From: Clostridiales bacterium
GTDB lineage: Bacteria > Bacillota > Clostridia > Peptostreptococcales > Anaerovoracaceae
Length of the DNA stretch: 8,941 nucleotides
Direction: 5' to 3'
Assembly: GCA_009778415.1 (NCBI GenBank)
Contig: WRJV01000244.1
Span: 1-8,941, forward strand
The notes under the pieces were generated by a model. It saw nothing but the letters and a program-made list of their open reading frames with translations, was not told the origin of the DNA and did not search any database. Made by a program: the position numbers and the translations under genes. This document shows positions 1-5,918 of the stretch, one piece after another. Position 1 is the stretch's first letter, and each line of letters opens with the position of its first letter.

Positions 1-13
1 GTACATAAGCTTT

Positions 14-838
14 TCATTTCTCCAAAGCTATGTGTAAGTCCCGGTTTCTGAGCTGATTGTTTTCGCCAAGCAACAGATTCCCGAAGAAGCGGTTCAGATA
101 TTCAACCGTTGCGTAGGCACCGAGCTTGTAATCGCTGTAATTCGCCCGAACCAAGGCATTGCGGAAGTACCAGGAGTGGTCGGCAAACAAGTCGTTGTTG
201 ACAACAAAGCCGATCGTTCTCAAATACTTTATCGCAAACACCGCCGTGGTGCGGGTGTTGCCCTCCCCGAAGGCGTGGATTTGCCATAAGCCGGACACAA
301 ACCTTGCGATGTGCTCCACGATTTGTTTTTGGCTCAAACCCTTGTAAACAAAGGATTTCTCCTGCTCGAAGTCGTATTCCATCGTAGCGCGAATGCTGTC
401 GGCGCTGGCGTAATAAACCGTTTCACCATTTAGCACCCACTCATCTTTTGATATGTTGTAATCTCGGATTTTCCCCGCAAACTCAAAAATGCCCGCAAAG
501 AGCCTCTTGTGCAGCGTGACATATTCGGCAGGGCTAAATGAAAATGCCTTCTCGGACAGTATCTGGGCAATACGGGCAGATACCTTGTCAGCCTCTTCGG
601 TACGATCATCTGCTGTCTTCATGGGCTTCGCCTTGTAATAGCCTTCAAGCCGCTCTTGAACCTCGCAGATGGTGATCTCACCCTCGATGTTTTGCTTCGC
701 TGTACTAATCAGATATTTGGACGGCGTCAGGCCGTCCACCTGCTGCAAGCCGATGGCAGCCTGCCAGATCGCAGATTTTTCTGCTTTTTCGGGTTCGCCA
801 AGGTGCTTGTATTCGTCAAAGTCTTTCATGTATGCCAT
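14..838 (-). CDS. Fic domain protein with N-terminal VbhA-like antitoxin helix
   Basis: Complete 274-residue Fic-fold enzyme, of a family that transfers a nucleotide (usually AMP) or another phosphate group to a hydroxyl side chain of a target protein. The active-site loop is HAFGEGNTRT at residues 188-197, with catalytic His188 and acidic Glu192. A target-docking flap lies just before it (about 128-150, DEWVLNGE...). Residues 38-70 (TPSKYLISTAKQNIEGEIT...) resemble the small inhibitory VbhA-type helix that blocks the ATP site, with Glu52-Gly53 as the inhibitory pair. That would make the protein self-inhibited and explain the lack of a separate antitoxin gene. Two departures from the textbook motif HxFx(D/E)GNGRxxR stand out: Thr195 replaces the second Gly, and Ala199 replaces the last Arg, so the transferred group is uncertain. 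The ATG at 838 has GGAGG at 849-853, 10 nt upstream. It is divergent from the ATPase gene. Target unknown. Confidence 0.9.
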   Translation of the reverse strand: MAYMKDFDEYKHLGEPEKAEKSAIWQAAIGLQQVDGLTPSKYLISTAKQNIEGEITICEVQERLEGYYKAKPMKTADDRTEEADKVSARIAQILSEKAFSFSPAEYVTLHKRLFAGIFEFAGKIRDYNISKDEWVLNGETVYYASADSIRATMEYDFEQEKSFVYKGLSQKQIVEHIARFVSGLWQIHAFGEGNTRTTAVFAIKYLRTIGFVVNNDLFADHSWYFRNALVRANYSDYKLGAYATVEYLNRFFGNLLLGENNQLRNRDLHIALEK

Positions 839-873
839 AGCAGCACTGCCTCCGTGTCATCATGTATTGCTGA

Positions 874-902
874 ATTTTACCACAAAACGCTCTAAAATTC
901 AA
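874..902 (-). promoter_or_regulatory. Sigma-A-type promoter for the fic gene
   Basis: On the minus strand, TTGAAT (902-897) and TAAAAT (879-874) are separated by exactly 17 nt. Transcription would start near 867, leaving a leader of about 28 nt that contains the GGAGG ribosome binding site. It does not overlap the ATPase promoter that fires the other way. Confidence 0.6.
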
Positions 903-933
903 CTGCGTATGAACGAAAAACGAAAAAATGATA

Positions 934-963
934 TTGACCAATACGGCAGTTTTAGGTTACAAT
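934..963 (+). promoter_or_regulatory. Sigma-A-type promoter for the DUF4143 ATPase gene
   Basis: TTGACC (934-939) and TACAAT (958-963) are 18 nt apart. The predicted start, near 970, falls on or next to the GGAG (970-973) that precedes the ATG at 986. The mRNA would therefore have an unusually short leader of about 16 nt, with the ribosome binding site at its very 5' end. Confidence 0.6.
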
Positions 964-985
964 AAGTGCGGAGTGAATATATTTT

Positions 986-2284
986 ATGGAACGTAAAATT
1001 GTTAAAGACCTACTATTGTGGAAAAACAACCCTGACAAGCTGCCTTTACTTCTGCAAGGGGCGCGTCAAGTAGGCAAGACCTATAGCATGCTGTCTTTCG
1101 GCAAGGAACATTACAAGAACGTTGCGTATTTCAGTATGGAGGAATCCAAAGAGATACCTGCCATCTTTGAGCGCGACCTAAACCCTGTGCGCATTGTGCG
1201 CGAGCTTGAAGCCAACAGCGGGCAAACGATAATGCCAGGCGATACCCTTGTCATATTTGACGAGATACAAGCCTGTGAGCAGGCGCTGGCTTCGCTTAAA
1301 TACTTTGCTGAAAGAGCACCGCATTACCATGTCGTCGCAGCTGGCAGCCTGCTCGGCGTGGCGATGAAACGCGAGAAATTCTCTTTCCCTGTCGGGAAGG
1401 TGGATATGCTCCACCTGCACCCAATGGACTTTGAGGAGTTTTTGTGGGCCATAGGGCAGGATAGGGTTTGCGGGTTGATTCGGGAAGCCTATAAAAGTTT
1501 CACACCGATGTCACTCCATGAGACGGCGATGGACTTGTACAAAACCTACCTTGTGATTGGCGGTATGCCTCGCGCTGTGCAGGAATATGCAAACAAACGC
1601 GATTTCGACTTCGTGAAGGCTTTGCAGAAAACGCTGAATGATTCATACATCGCCGACATGGCAAAATACGCAACGCCACATGAAACTGCCAAGCTCATGG
1701 CGGCGTGGGCGTCAGTTCCGTCACAGCTTGCCAAGGAAAATCACAAGTTTCAATATAAGGTCATCAAGTCTGGAGCACGATCAAAGGATTATGAGATTGC
1801 TCTTGATTGGCTAAAAGCGGCAGGGATGATAAACAAGTGCGTCCATGTGGCCGAGGGAAAGATGCCGCTGTCGGCATATGCTGACAACGAGGCGTTTAAG
1901 GTCTATATGGTGGACACTGGTGTACTTTGCTCCAAACTCGATATTCCAGCGAGCACTGTGCTTAACACTCCGCACAGCTTTGACGGGTTCAAAGGCGCTT
2001 TAGCCGAAAACTATATCATGCAGGCGCTTGTCGCAAATGGCATAAACCCTTATTATTGGGCTTCTCAAGGCAGGGCAGAGGTGGATTTCTTATTTCAGGA
2101 CAAGCAAGGAAATATCATCCCGCTGGAAGCGAAGTCTGCTGAGAATGTGCGCTCAAAAAGTCTTCGGCAATATAGGGAAACATACAAGCCTGCATATTCT
2201 ATCCGGGTATCTGCCCGAAACTTCGGCTTTGAGAACGGGATAAAGAGCGTACCGCTCTATGCCGCATTTTGCTTGCAAGCTTGA
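986..2284 (+). CDS. AAA_14/DUF4143 ATP-binding protein with PD-(D/E)XK-like C-terminus
   Basis: Complete 432-residue protein of the widespread AAA_14 + DUF4143 family. The N-terminal P-loop ATPase has Walker A GARQVGKT (25-32), Walker B LVIFDEI (88-94, Asp92-Glu93) and a sensor-like AAGS (118-121). The middle, about 180-300, is helical and includes a winged-helix-like part. The DUF4143 C-terminal part (about 300-432) carries spaced residues like a PD-(D/E)XK nuclease core: Glu341 in ALAENY, Asp367 in AEVDFLF, then Glu381 and Lys383 in PLEAKS. Length and domain order are normal for the family, so it looks intact. Its biological role is not established; ATPase plus nuclease-like fold suggests DNA or RNA action, but this is inference. 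The ATG has GGAG 12 nt upstream. It is a lone gene, divergent from fic, ending before a shared bidirectional terminator. Confidence 0.92.
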   Translation: MERKIVKDLLLWKNNPDKLPLLLQGARQVGKTYSMLSFGKEHYKNVAYFSMEESKEIPAIFERDLNPVRIVRELEANSGQTIMPGDTLVIFDEIQACEQALASLKYFAERAPHYHVVAAGSLLGVAMKREKFSFPVGKVDMLHLHPMDFEEFLWAIGQDRVCGLIREAYKSFTPMSLHETAMDLYKTYLVIGGMPRAVQEYANKRDFDFVKALQKTLNDSYIADMAKYATPHETAKLMAAWASVPSQLAKENHKFQYKVIKSGARSKDYEIALDWLKAAGMINKCVHVAEGKMPLSAYADNEAFKVYMVDTGVLCSKLDIPASTVLNTPHSFDGFKGALAENYIMQALVANGINPYYWASQGRAEVDFLFQDKQGNIIPLEAKSAENVRSKSLRQYRETYKPAYSIRVSARNFGFENGIKSVPLYAAFCLQA

Positions 2285-2411
2285 GCCCCATCTGGATTGT
2301 CTCGCTGGTTTAGTTGTTTCGCCGGTGTGCAGGAGTTGACCGTCATTAATCCAATCGTACGTGCTGTCCATATGTCAAGGCGTCCCTTGCTTTTTGCTGC
2401 CTAAATTGTGC

Positions 2412-2448
2412 GAAAAACCCACAAAGCAAACAGCCATGCGGGTTTTTC
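2412..2448. terminator. Bidirectional Rho-independent terminator between the ATPase and tRNA-Thr genes
   Basis: GAAAAACCC (2412-2420) pairs perfectly with GGGTTTTTC (2440-2448). On the minus strand the stem extends by three pairs (GCA with UGU, including one G-U), leaving a 13-nt loop. The A5/T5 outer arms give a U-run after the stem on both strands. It can therefore end the tRNA/sigH transcript, starting 2 nt after the tRNA 3' end, as well as the convergent ATPase transcript. Confidence 0.8.
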
Positions 2449-2450
2449 AC

Positions 2451-2526
<76 letters not shown>

Positions 2527-2538
2527 ACGAACATACCT

Positions 2539-2568
2539 ATTTTACTACATGAACATCATGCATGTCAA
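2539..2568 (-). promoter_or_regulatory. Strong promoter for tRNA-Thr
   Basis: On the minus strand, consensus TTGACA (2568-2563) is followed after 18 nt by TAAAAT (2544-2539). The predicted start near 2532 lies about 6 nt before the tRNA 5' end. The -35 box begins only 2 nt past the sigH stop codon, and no terminator separates sigH from the tRNA, so sigH readthrough could also feed it. Confidence 0.75.
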
Positions 2569-2570
2569 TG

Positions 2571-3179
2571 CTATTTTCCAAGTCCGAGGCAGTCTTCGAG
2601 CTTTCTTTTTGTTCGCTGTATGGCATTGTCCACCGCTTTTGGCGTTTTGTTTATTATTTGCCCTATTTCGCTGTATGTGCGCCCCTTCAGGTATTCGTTC
2701 CACACCCTGAGCTCCATGTCGCTGAAAACGCTGCTGTCTTCGATCCTGTTCAGGTCTTCCTTCAAGATGTAGAGCGCCTCTGGGTCGTCGTAGTTGCAGG
2801 AAAGCAGCGTGTCCTCAATCGTCTTGTCGTCCCCTCCTGAAAGCGGGTTGCTGATCGACAGGGAATTGTTTAGCGGCGCGTGCTTCTGCCTTTGCGCCGC
2901 TTTTATGGCGCTCAGAATCTGCCTGTTGATGCATATCTCTGCGAAAGTTTGAAAGGTCGTGCTCTTCTCTTCGCTGTAGCCTTTGATCGCCTTGAAAATC
3001 CCGATCATGCCTTCTTGCACCGTGTCTTCGTTGTCGGCGCCGACTATAAAGAAAAAGTGGGCTTTGCCCCTGACCAGGTCCTTGTATTTCCTGATCAGGT
3101 ATTCTTCCGCTCCGGCGTCCCCGGCTTGCGCCTGCTTCACCAGGAGTTCGTCAGCCATCTCAGCGTACTTGCTGTCCAT
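2571..3179 (-). CDS. sigH: RNA polymerase sporulation/stationary-phase sigma factor SigH
   Basis: A 202-residue sigma-70 family protein closely resembling Bacillus Spo0H. That factor directs RNA polymerase to early sporulation, competence and transition-state genes. Region 2 (about 27-95) holds YLIRKYKDLVRGKAHFFF, GADNEDTVQEGMIGIFKAI and TFAEICINRQILSAIKAAQRQKH, covering core binding and -10 recognition/melting. Region 4 (about 152-195) contains the helix-turn-helix GRTYSEIGQIINKTPKAVDNA that reads the -35 element. The linker (about 103-150) is variable, as usual. It is slightly shorter than Bacillus SigH (about 218) because of a short N-terminus. The ATG overlaps the end of rlmB by 20 nt and has GGAGG 7 nt upstream, which fixes the start and suggests translational coupling. 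It is the last protein gene of the operon. Confidence 0.95.
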   Translation of the reverse strand: MDSKYAEMADELLVKQAQAGDAGAEEYLIRKYKDLVRGKAHFFFIVGADNEDTVQEGMIGIFKAIKGYSEEKSTTFQTFAEICINRQILSAIKAAQRQKHAPLNNSLSISNPLSGGDDKTIEDTLLSCNYDDPEALYILKEDLNRIEDSSVFSDMELRVWNEYLKGRTYSEIGQIINKTPKAVDNAIQRTKRKLEDCLGLGK

Positions 3180-3909
3180 CCCTCTGCCTCCGCACCTCGT
3201 ACATCAGAATCGCGGCTGCATTTGAAGCGTTCAGCGAACTGATTTTCCCTTTCATCGTGATCCCCAGGGTGAAATCGCATTTTTCCCTGACCAGCTTCCC
3301 TATACCGGTGCCTTCGCCGCCAACAACGAGCCCAATGCCGCCTGTCAAGTCTACGCTGTGCCATGTCTGCCCGCCAACGTCGCAGGCGGCTATCCAAAGG
3401 CCCATGCTTTTCAGCTTGTCGATCGCTTGCGATATATTGGGGACCTTTGCGCAGAGCATGTGCTCAGAGGCGCCTGCAGACGCTTTCACAACTGCCGAAG
3501 TTATGCCGGCCGCCCTTCTCTTCGGTATGACGATGCCATGGGCCCCAGCCGCCTCAGCGGTCCTTATGACAGCCCCTAGGTTGTGCGGGTCTTCAATCCC
3601 GTCGAGAACCACCACAAACGGATCCTCGCCGCGCTCTTCCGCAAGCCTTATCATGTCCTCTATTTCGCAGTAGCTGTGCGACGAAACGAAAGCGGCCACG
3701 CCTTGGTTGCCATTGCCTGACAGTTTGTCAAGCACCTGCCTGTCTTCATAGTGGACAGGTATCCCCCTGTCCTTTGCCACGGCGATGATCTTCTTGATCG
3801 ACCCTTCGCTTCCCTTCGCGACAAACAGCTTCTCTATTTCCCTGCCCGCTTTAAGGGCTTCCATGACTGGGTTTCTCCCCACAATCAAGTCGCTTGCTTT
3901 TTCTTTCAC
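3160..3909 (-). CDS. rlmB: 23S rRNA 2'-O-ribose methyltransferase RlmB (TrmH family, SPOUT)
   Basis: A 249-residue SPOUT methyltransferase that uses S-adenosylmethionine to methylate a ribose 2'-hydroxyl, expected at the Gm2251-equivalent of 23S rRNA. The N-terminal substrate-binding domain opens DLIVGRNPVMEALKAGR (7-23). The C-terminal trefoil-knot domain has motif 1 DGIEDPHNLGAVIRTAEA (103-120, Asn110 and Arg116), motif 2 GLVVGGEGTGI (193-203, Glu199) and motif 3 MKGKISSLNASNAAAI (219-234). Motif 3 usually reads IPMxG; here it is ITMKG. The GTG at 3909 was chosen over the upstream TTG at 3978 for three reasons: the family begins just before this point, AAGGA sits 7 nt upstream, and GTGA overlaps the folA stop by 3-4 nt. 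Without precise homologues, another TrmH-family specificity cannot be excluded. Confidence 0.93.
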   Translation of the reverse strand: MKEKASDLIVGRNPVMEALKAGREIEKLFVAKGSEGSIKKIIAVAKDRGIPVHYEDRQVLDKLSGNGNQGVAAFVSSHSYCEIEDMIRLAEERGEDPFVVVLDGIEDPHNLGAVIRTAEAAGAHGIVIPKRRAAGITSAVVKASAGASEHMLCAKVPNISQAIDKLKSMGLWIAACDVGGQTWHSVDLTGGIGLVVGGEGTGIGKLVREKCDFTLGITMKGKISSLNASNAAAILMYEVRRQRDGQQVR

Positions 3910-4385
3910 GTCTTGTTCCTTATGTACTCGGTGAATTGGTATCTGACGGAGTTTTCTTCCATAATGCCGCTCGACCAAACCACCGAAAAACTGCCGCCGT
4001 CCCTGTCCAAGTTGGGGAAGTGCCTGTCAGCATCGAAGGCTGCGTATAGCTTCGTGATGAAAAACCGGTCGCAGTACGGAAAAAACAGCTTGTAAATGGC
4101 TTCTCCGCCAGCGACGAACACGTCTCTGCCGCCGAGGTATTCCATAGCCTCGCCCAGGGAACAGAACGTTTGGCACCCTGGTCGTTTGCCGGGGCTCCTC
4201 GACAGCACCACTGTCTCCCTTCCCGGTAGGGGCTTGCCGATGCTGTTGTAGGTCTCCCTGCCCATCACCACCGTTTTGCCCAGGGTTTTTTCTTTGAAAT
4301 ACAAAAGATCGCCCGGCAAGTGCGCGAGCAGCTTCCCGTTTCGCCCTATGCCCCAGTTTTCGTCAACCGCCGCTATTGCGTTCAT
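3906..4385 (-). CDS. folA: Dihydrofolate reductase
   Basis: A 159-residue enzyme that reduces dihydrofolate to tetrahydrofolate with NADPH. It recycles the dihydrofolate released by the ThyA encoded just upstream. Visible are the family start MNAIAAVDENWGIGRNGKLL, the catalytic acid Asp26 in LPGDLLYFK, the NADPH/folate segment GRETYNSIGKPLPGR (42-56), and the glycine-rich cofactor motif VAGGEAIY (91-98). The position of E. coli Trp22 reads Ala21 (LAHLPGD); many clostridial DHFRs, as I recall, also lack that Trp. This could affect trimethoprim sensitivity, but I cannot predict it. The ATG at 4385 matches the family start; GAGG lies 11 nt upstream. An out-of-frame ATG (4392-4390) sits inside that spacer. 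The stop overlaps the rlmB GTG. Firmicute genomes often call this gene dfrA. Confidence 0.95.
   Translation of the reverse strand: MNAIAAVDENWGIGRNGKLLAHLPGDLLYFKEKTLGKTVVMGRETYNSIGKPLPGRETVVLSRSPGKRPGCQTFCSLGEAMEYLGGRDVFVAGGEAIYKLFFPYCDRFFITKLYAAFDADRHFPNLDRDGGSFSVVWSSGIMEENSVRYQFTEYIRNKT
3917..3921 (-). promoter_or_regulatory. Ribosome binding site deciding the rlmB GTG start
   Basis: AAGGA on the minus strand lies inside the last codons of folA, 7 nt before GTG at 3909. The TTG at 3978 would instead add 23 residues unlike the family and bury the protein start deep in folA. Confidence 0.7.
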
Positions 4386-4435
4386 AGTCCATTGTGCCTC
4401 TTTCTGCTTGCGCCGCTGCCTTGCCGCCGCTGCTG

Positions 4436-5266
4436 CTACACTGCGACAGGGATGTCCTTAACCTGCGGGTTTGCCTTGTAGCCCTCAATGCATATGTCGT
4501 TTACCGTAAAGCCGTAGAAATCCTCTATGTCCGGGTTTAGCTTGAACTTCGGGGCAGGGTATGCCTCCCGCCCTATAAGCTCGCGTATGACCGGCACGTG
4601 CCTGTCGTAGATATGCGCGTCCGCAATGACGTGAATCAGCTCCCCGGCCACAAGCCCCGACGCTTGCGCCATCATATGCACCAGCACGGAATACTGCACT
4701 ACGTTCCAGTTGTTTGCCGCCAGCACGTCTTGCGAGCGCTGGTTCAGCACTGCGTTCAGCTTGCCTCCTGTGACGTTGAACGTCACGCTGTAGGCGCATG
4801 GCTCAAGGTTCATTTCGGACAAGTCGCTGAAATTGTAGATGTTCGTCATTATCCGGCGCGAATAGGGCGTGTTTTTCAGCTGCCAGAGGACATTGTCGAC
4901 TTGATCCATTTCCCCTTGGCGGAATTTGTACTTCCGTGCGAGCTGATAGCCGTAGGCTTTCCCGATTGAACCGTCTTCATCGGCCCATTCGTCCCAAATG
5001 TGGCTGGCCAGGTCGTTTACGTTGTTTGATTTTCTCTGCCATATCCATAGGAGCTCGTCAACAGCCGATTTAATGGCTGTCGGCCTCAGCGTCAAAGCCG
5101 GGAACTCTTCTGCAAGGTCGTACCTGTTTACGATTCCAAAAGCCTTAATCGTATGCGCAGGCGTACCGTCAGGCCATCTAGCCCTGACTTCGTACCCTTC
5201 GGACGAGTATCCGTTGTCTAGTATTTCATTGCACATCGCTATGAATAGGCCGTCTGCCTTGCTCAT
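4436..5266 (-). CDS. thyA: Thymidylate synthase ThyA
   Basis: A 276-residue folate-dependent thymidylate synthase converting dUMP and 5,10-methylene-tetrahydrofolate to dTMP and dihydrofolate. The nucleophile is Cys157 in MNLEPCAYSV. Arg137-Arg138 (YSRRIM), QRSQD (176-180) and DAHIYDRH (216-223, His218 and Tyr220) bind dUMP phosphate and base. LRPTAIKSAVDELLWIWQ (60-77) and the GKAYGYQL segment (102-109) are typical. The usual N-terminal DRTGTGT phosphate loop is replaced by RWPDGTPAHTIKAFG, a form I associate with a clostridial ThyA branch. This is ThyA rather than flavin-dependent ThyX, which lacks these motifs. The ATG at 5266 is preferred over the TTG at 5287 because AAGGGGG lies 7 nt before it. 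Next downstream is folA after a 50-nt gap; upstream is the small membrane protein gene, 30 nt away. Confidence 0.95.
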   Translation of the reverse strand: MSKADGLFIAMCNEILDNGYSSEGYEVRARWPDGTPAHTIKAFGIVNRYDLAEEFPALTLRPTAIKSAVDELLWIWQRKSNNVNDLASHIWDEWADEDGSIGKAYGYQLARKYKFRQGEMDQVDNVLWQLKNTPYSRRIMTNIYNFSDLSEMNLEPCAYSVTFNVTGGKLNAVLNQRSQDVLAANNWNVVQYSVLVHMMAQASGLVAGELIHVIADAHIYDRHVPVIRELIGREAYPAPKFKLNPDIEDFYGFTVNDICIEGYKANPQVKDIPVAV

Positions 5267-5273
5267 GTCCCTG

Positions 5274-5280
5274 CCCCCTT
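5274..5280 (-). promoter_or_regulatory. Ribosome binding site deciding the thyA ATG start
   Basis: AAGGGGG on the minus strand is 7 nt before the ATG at 5266. It would be inside the coding sequence if the upstream TTG at 5287 were used, so the shorter protein is favoured. Confidence 0.75.
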
Positions 5281-5296
5281 GGCGCAACGCCCTTTT

Positions 5297-5500
5297 TTAC
5301 ATTACGAAGAACCTTATTACCAGCCCGATTGCGCCGATTATGCAGATCGCGAGGTATATCTTCTCGTTTTTCGTCCATTTCGCGCCTTTGGGCTGTTTTT
5401 TGTACTCCTCGTCGTAGGCTTTCGTAATTTCCCTGTTGGTCATGTAGTAGTCCCACATGACGCCTTTGAATTTGTTTTCTCGTTTTTTTTGCTCAGCCAT
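5297..5500 (-). CDS. Small one-span (tail-anchored-like) membrane protein, function unknown
   Basis: I do not recognise this 67-residue protein. Its first 47 residues are very polar and charged (MAEQKKRENKFKGVMWDYY..., then a Lys-rich stretch ending KWTKNEK). One hydrophobic helix follows at about 48-66 (IYLAICIIGAIGLVIRFFVM) right at the C-terminus. The basic residues before the helix suggest a cytoplasmic N-terminus with a tail anchor. That it is a real gene is supported by GGAG 6 nt before the ATG, its fit in a tightly packed operon (start overlaps the mrnC stop by 8 nt, 30 nt before thyA), and a composition unlike a random frame. Its ribosome binding site and ATG lie inside a 12-bp tandem repeat that also encodes the mrnC tail. 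The neighbours do not reveal a function. Confidence 0.75.
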   Translation of the reverse strand: MAEQKKRENKFKGVMWDYYMTNREITKAYDEEYKKQPKGAKWTKNEKIYLAICIIGAIGLVIRFFVM

Positions 5501-5540
5501 CTTTGACTCCGTCTTTGGCTCTGTCTTTGGCTCTGTCCTT
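5493..5540 (-). repeat. Four imperfect 12-bp tandem repeats across the mrnC/small-ORF junction
   Basis: Read on the minus strand, the units are AAGGACAGAGCC (5540-5529), AAAGACAGAGCC (5528-5517), AAAGACGGAGTC (5516-5505) and AAAGATGGCTGA (5504-5493). They encode KDRA-KDRA-KDGV-KDG at the end of Mini-III. Unit 3 supplies the GGAG ribosome binding site (5510-5507). Unit 4 supplies the ATG (5500-5498) of the next gene and the mrnC stop. Confidence 0.85.
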
Positions 5541-5918
5541 GGTAGCGGAAAAAGCGAGGCTGACGATCTCGCCCAGCCTCTTTTCGTCCCCTGTTAGGTA
5601 AAGGTGCCCTACCAAGGCTTCGAAAGCCGAGGCAAGCTTGTATGTCAGCGGGTCTGCGTTCTTTGGCTTTGTAGCCGGCTTGCGGTTCCTCGCCCTTCTG
5701 ACCAAATCCTGCTCTTCTTCGGAAAGCTCGTCAAAAATCGCCTTTAGCGCCTTTGCCTGCGCCTCTGCGTTCACGTACTTCACCGCCATGCCGTGCAGCT
5801 TATCGGCGCTCGCCTGACCGCTTTGAACAACTTTCTCGCGCACACGCAGTTCGTACACTGCGTCGCCCATAAAAGCAAGGGCTGTTGTATTGAGCTGCTT
5901 GTTCACAGGTGCGTTCAT
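5493..5918 (-). CDS. mrnC: Mini-ribonuclease 3 (Mini-III), 23S rRNA maturation
   Basis: A 141-residue RNase III-like enzyme that lacks the double-stranded RNA-binding domain, as Mini-III does. In Bacillus it trims both ends of 23S pre-rRNA as a dimer, helped by ribosomal protein L3. Visible are the RNase III core LAFMGDAVYELRVRE (14-28, catalytic Asp19), the basic RRARNRK segment (74-80), and AFEALVGHLYLTGD (98-111, metal-binding Glu100). The ATG forms an ATGA overlap with the cysS stop, so the two genes are likely translationally coupled; cysS-mrnC adjacency is the classic Firmicute arrangement. The last 14 residues (KDRAKDRAKDGVKDG) are not part of the conserved enzyme. They come from a decaying 12-bp tandem repeat and are probably a dispensable charged tail. 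Confidence 0.95.
   Translation of the reverse strand: MNAPVNKQLNTTALAFMGDAVYELRVREKVVQSGQASADKLHGMAVKYVNAEAQAKALKAIFDELSEEEQDLVRRARNRKPATKPKNADPLTYKLASAFEALVGHLYLTGDEKRLGEIVSLAFSATKDRAKDRAKDGVKDG

Noticed and set aside
2199..2207. CTATCCGGG near the end of the ATPase gene, matching part of the tRNA 3' half
   Set aside because: Only 9 bases, inside coding sequence, and the match does not extend; treated as chance.
2153..2371. 72-codon minus-strand open frame starting between the ATPase and the tRNA
   Set aside because: Over half of it is antisense to the ATPase C-terminus and I see no good ribosome binding site; only the small possible recombinase resemblance was kept as a weak finding.
3137..3397. 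86-codon minus-strand frame overlapping rlmB and sigH
   Set aside because: Shadow of rlmB; Arg/Trp-rich with no domain, and sigH and rlmB account for the sequence.
3910..3978. TTG start extending RlmB by 23 residues
   Set aside because: The extra residues are the other frame of folA, while the GTG at 3909 has AAGGA at the right spacing and matches the family N-terminus.
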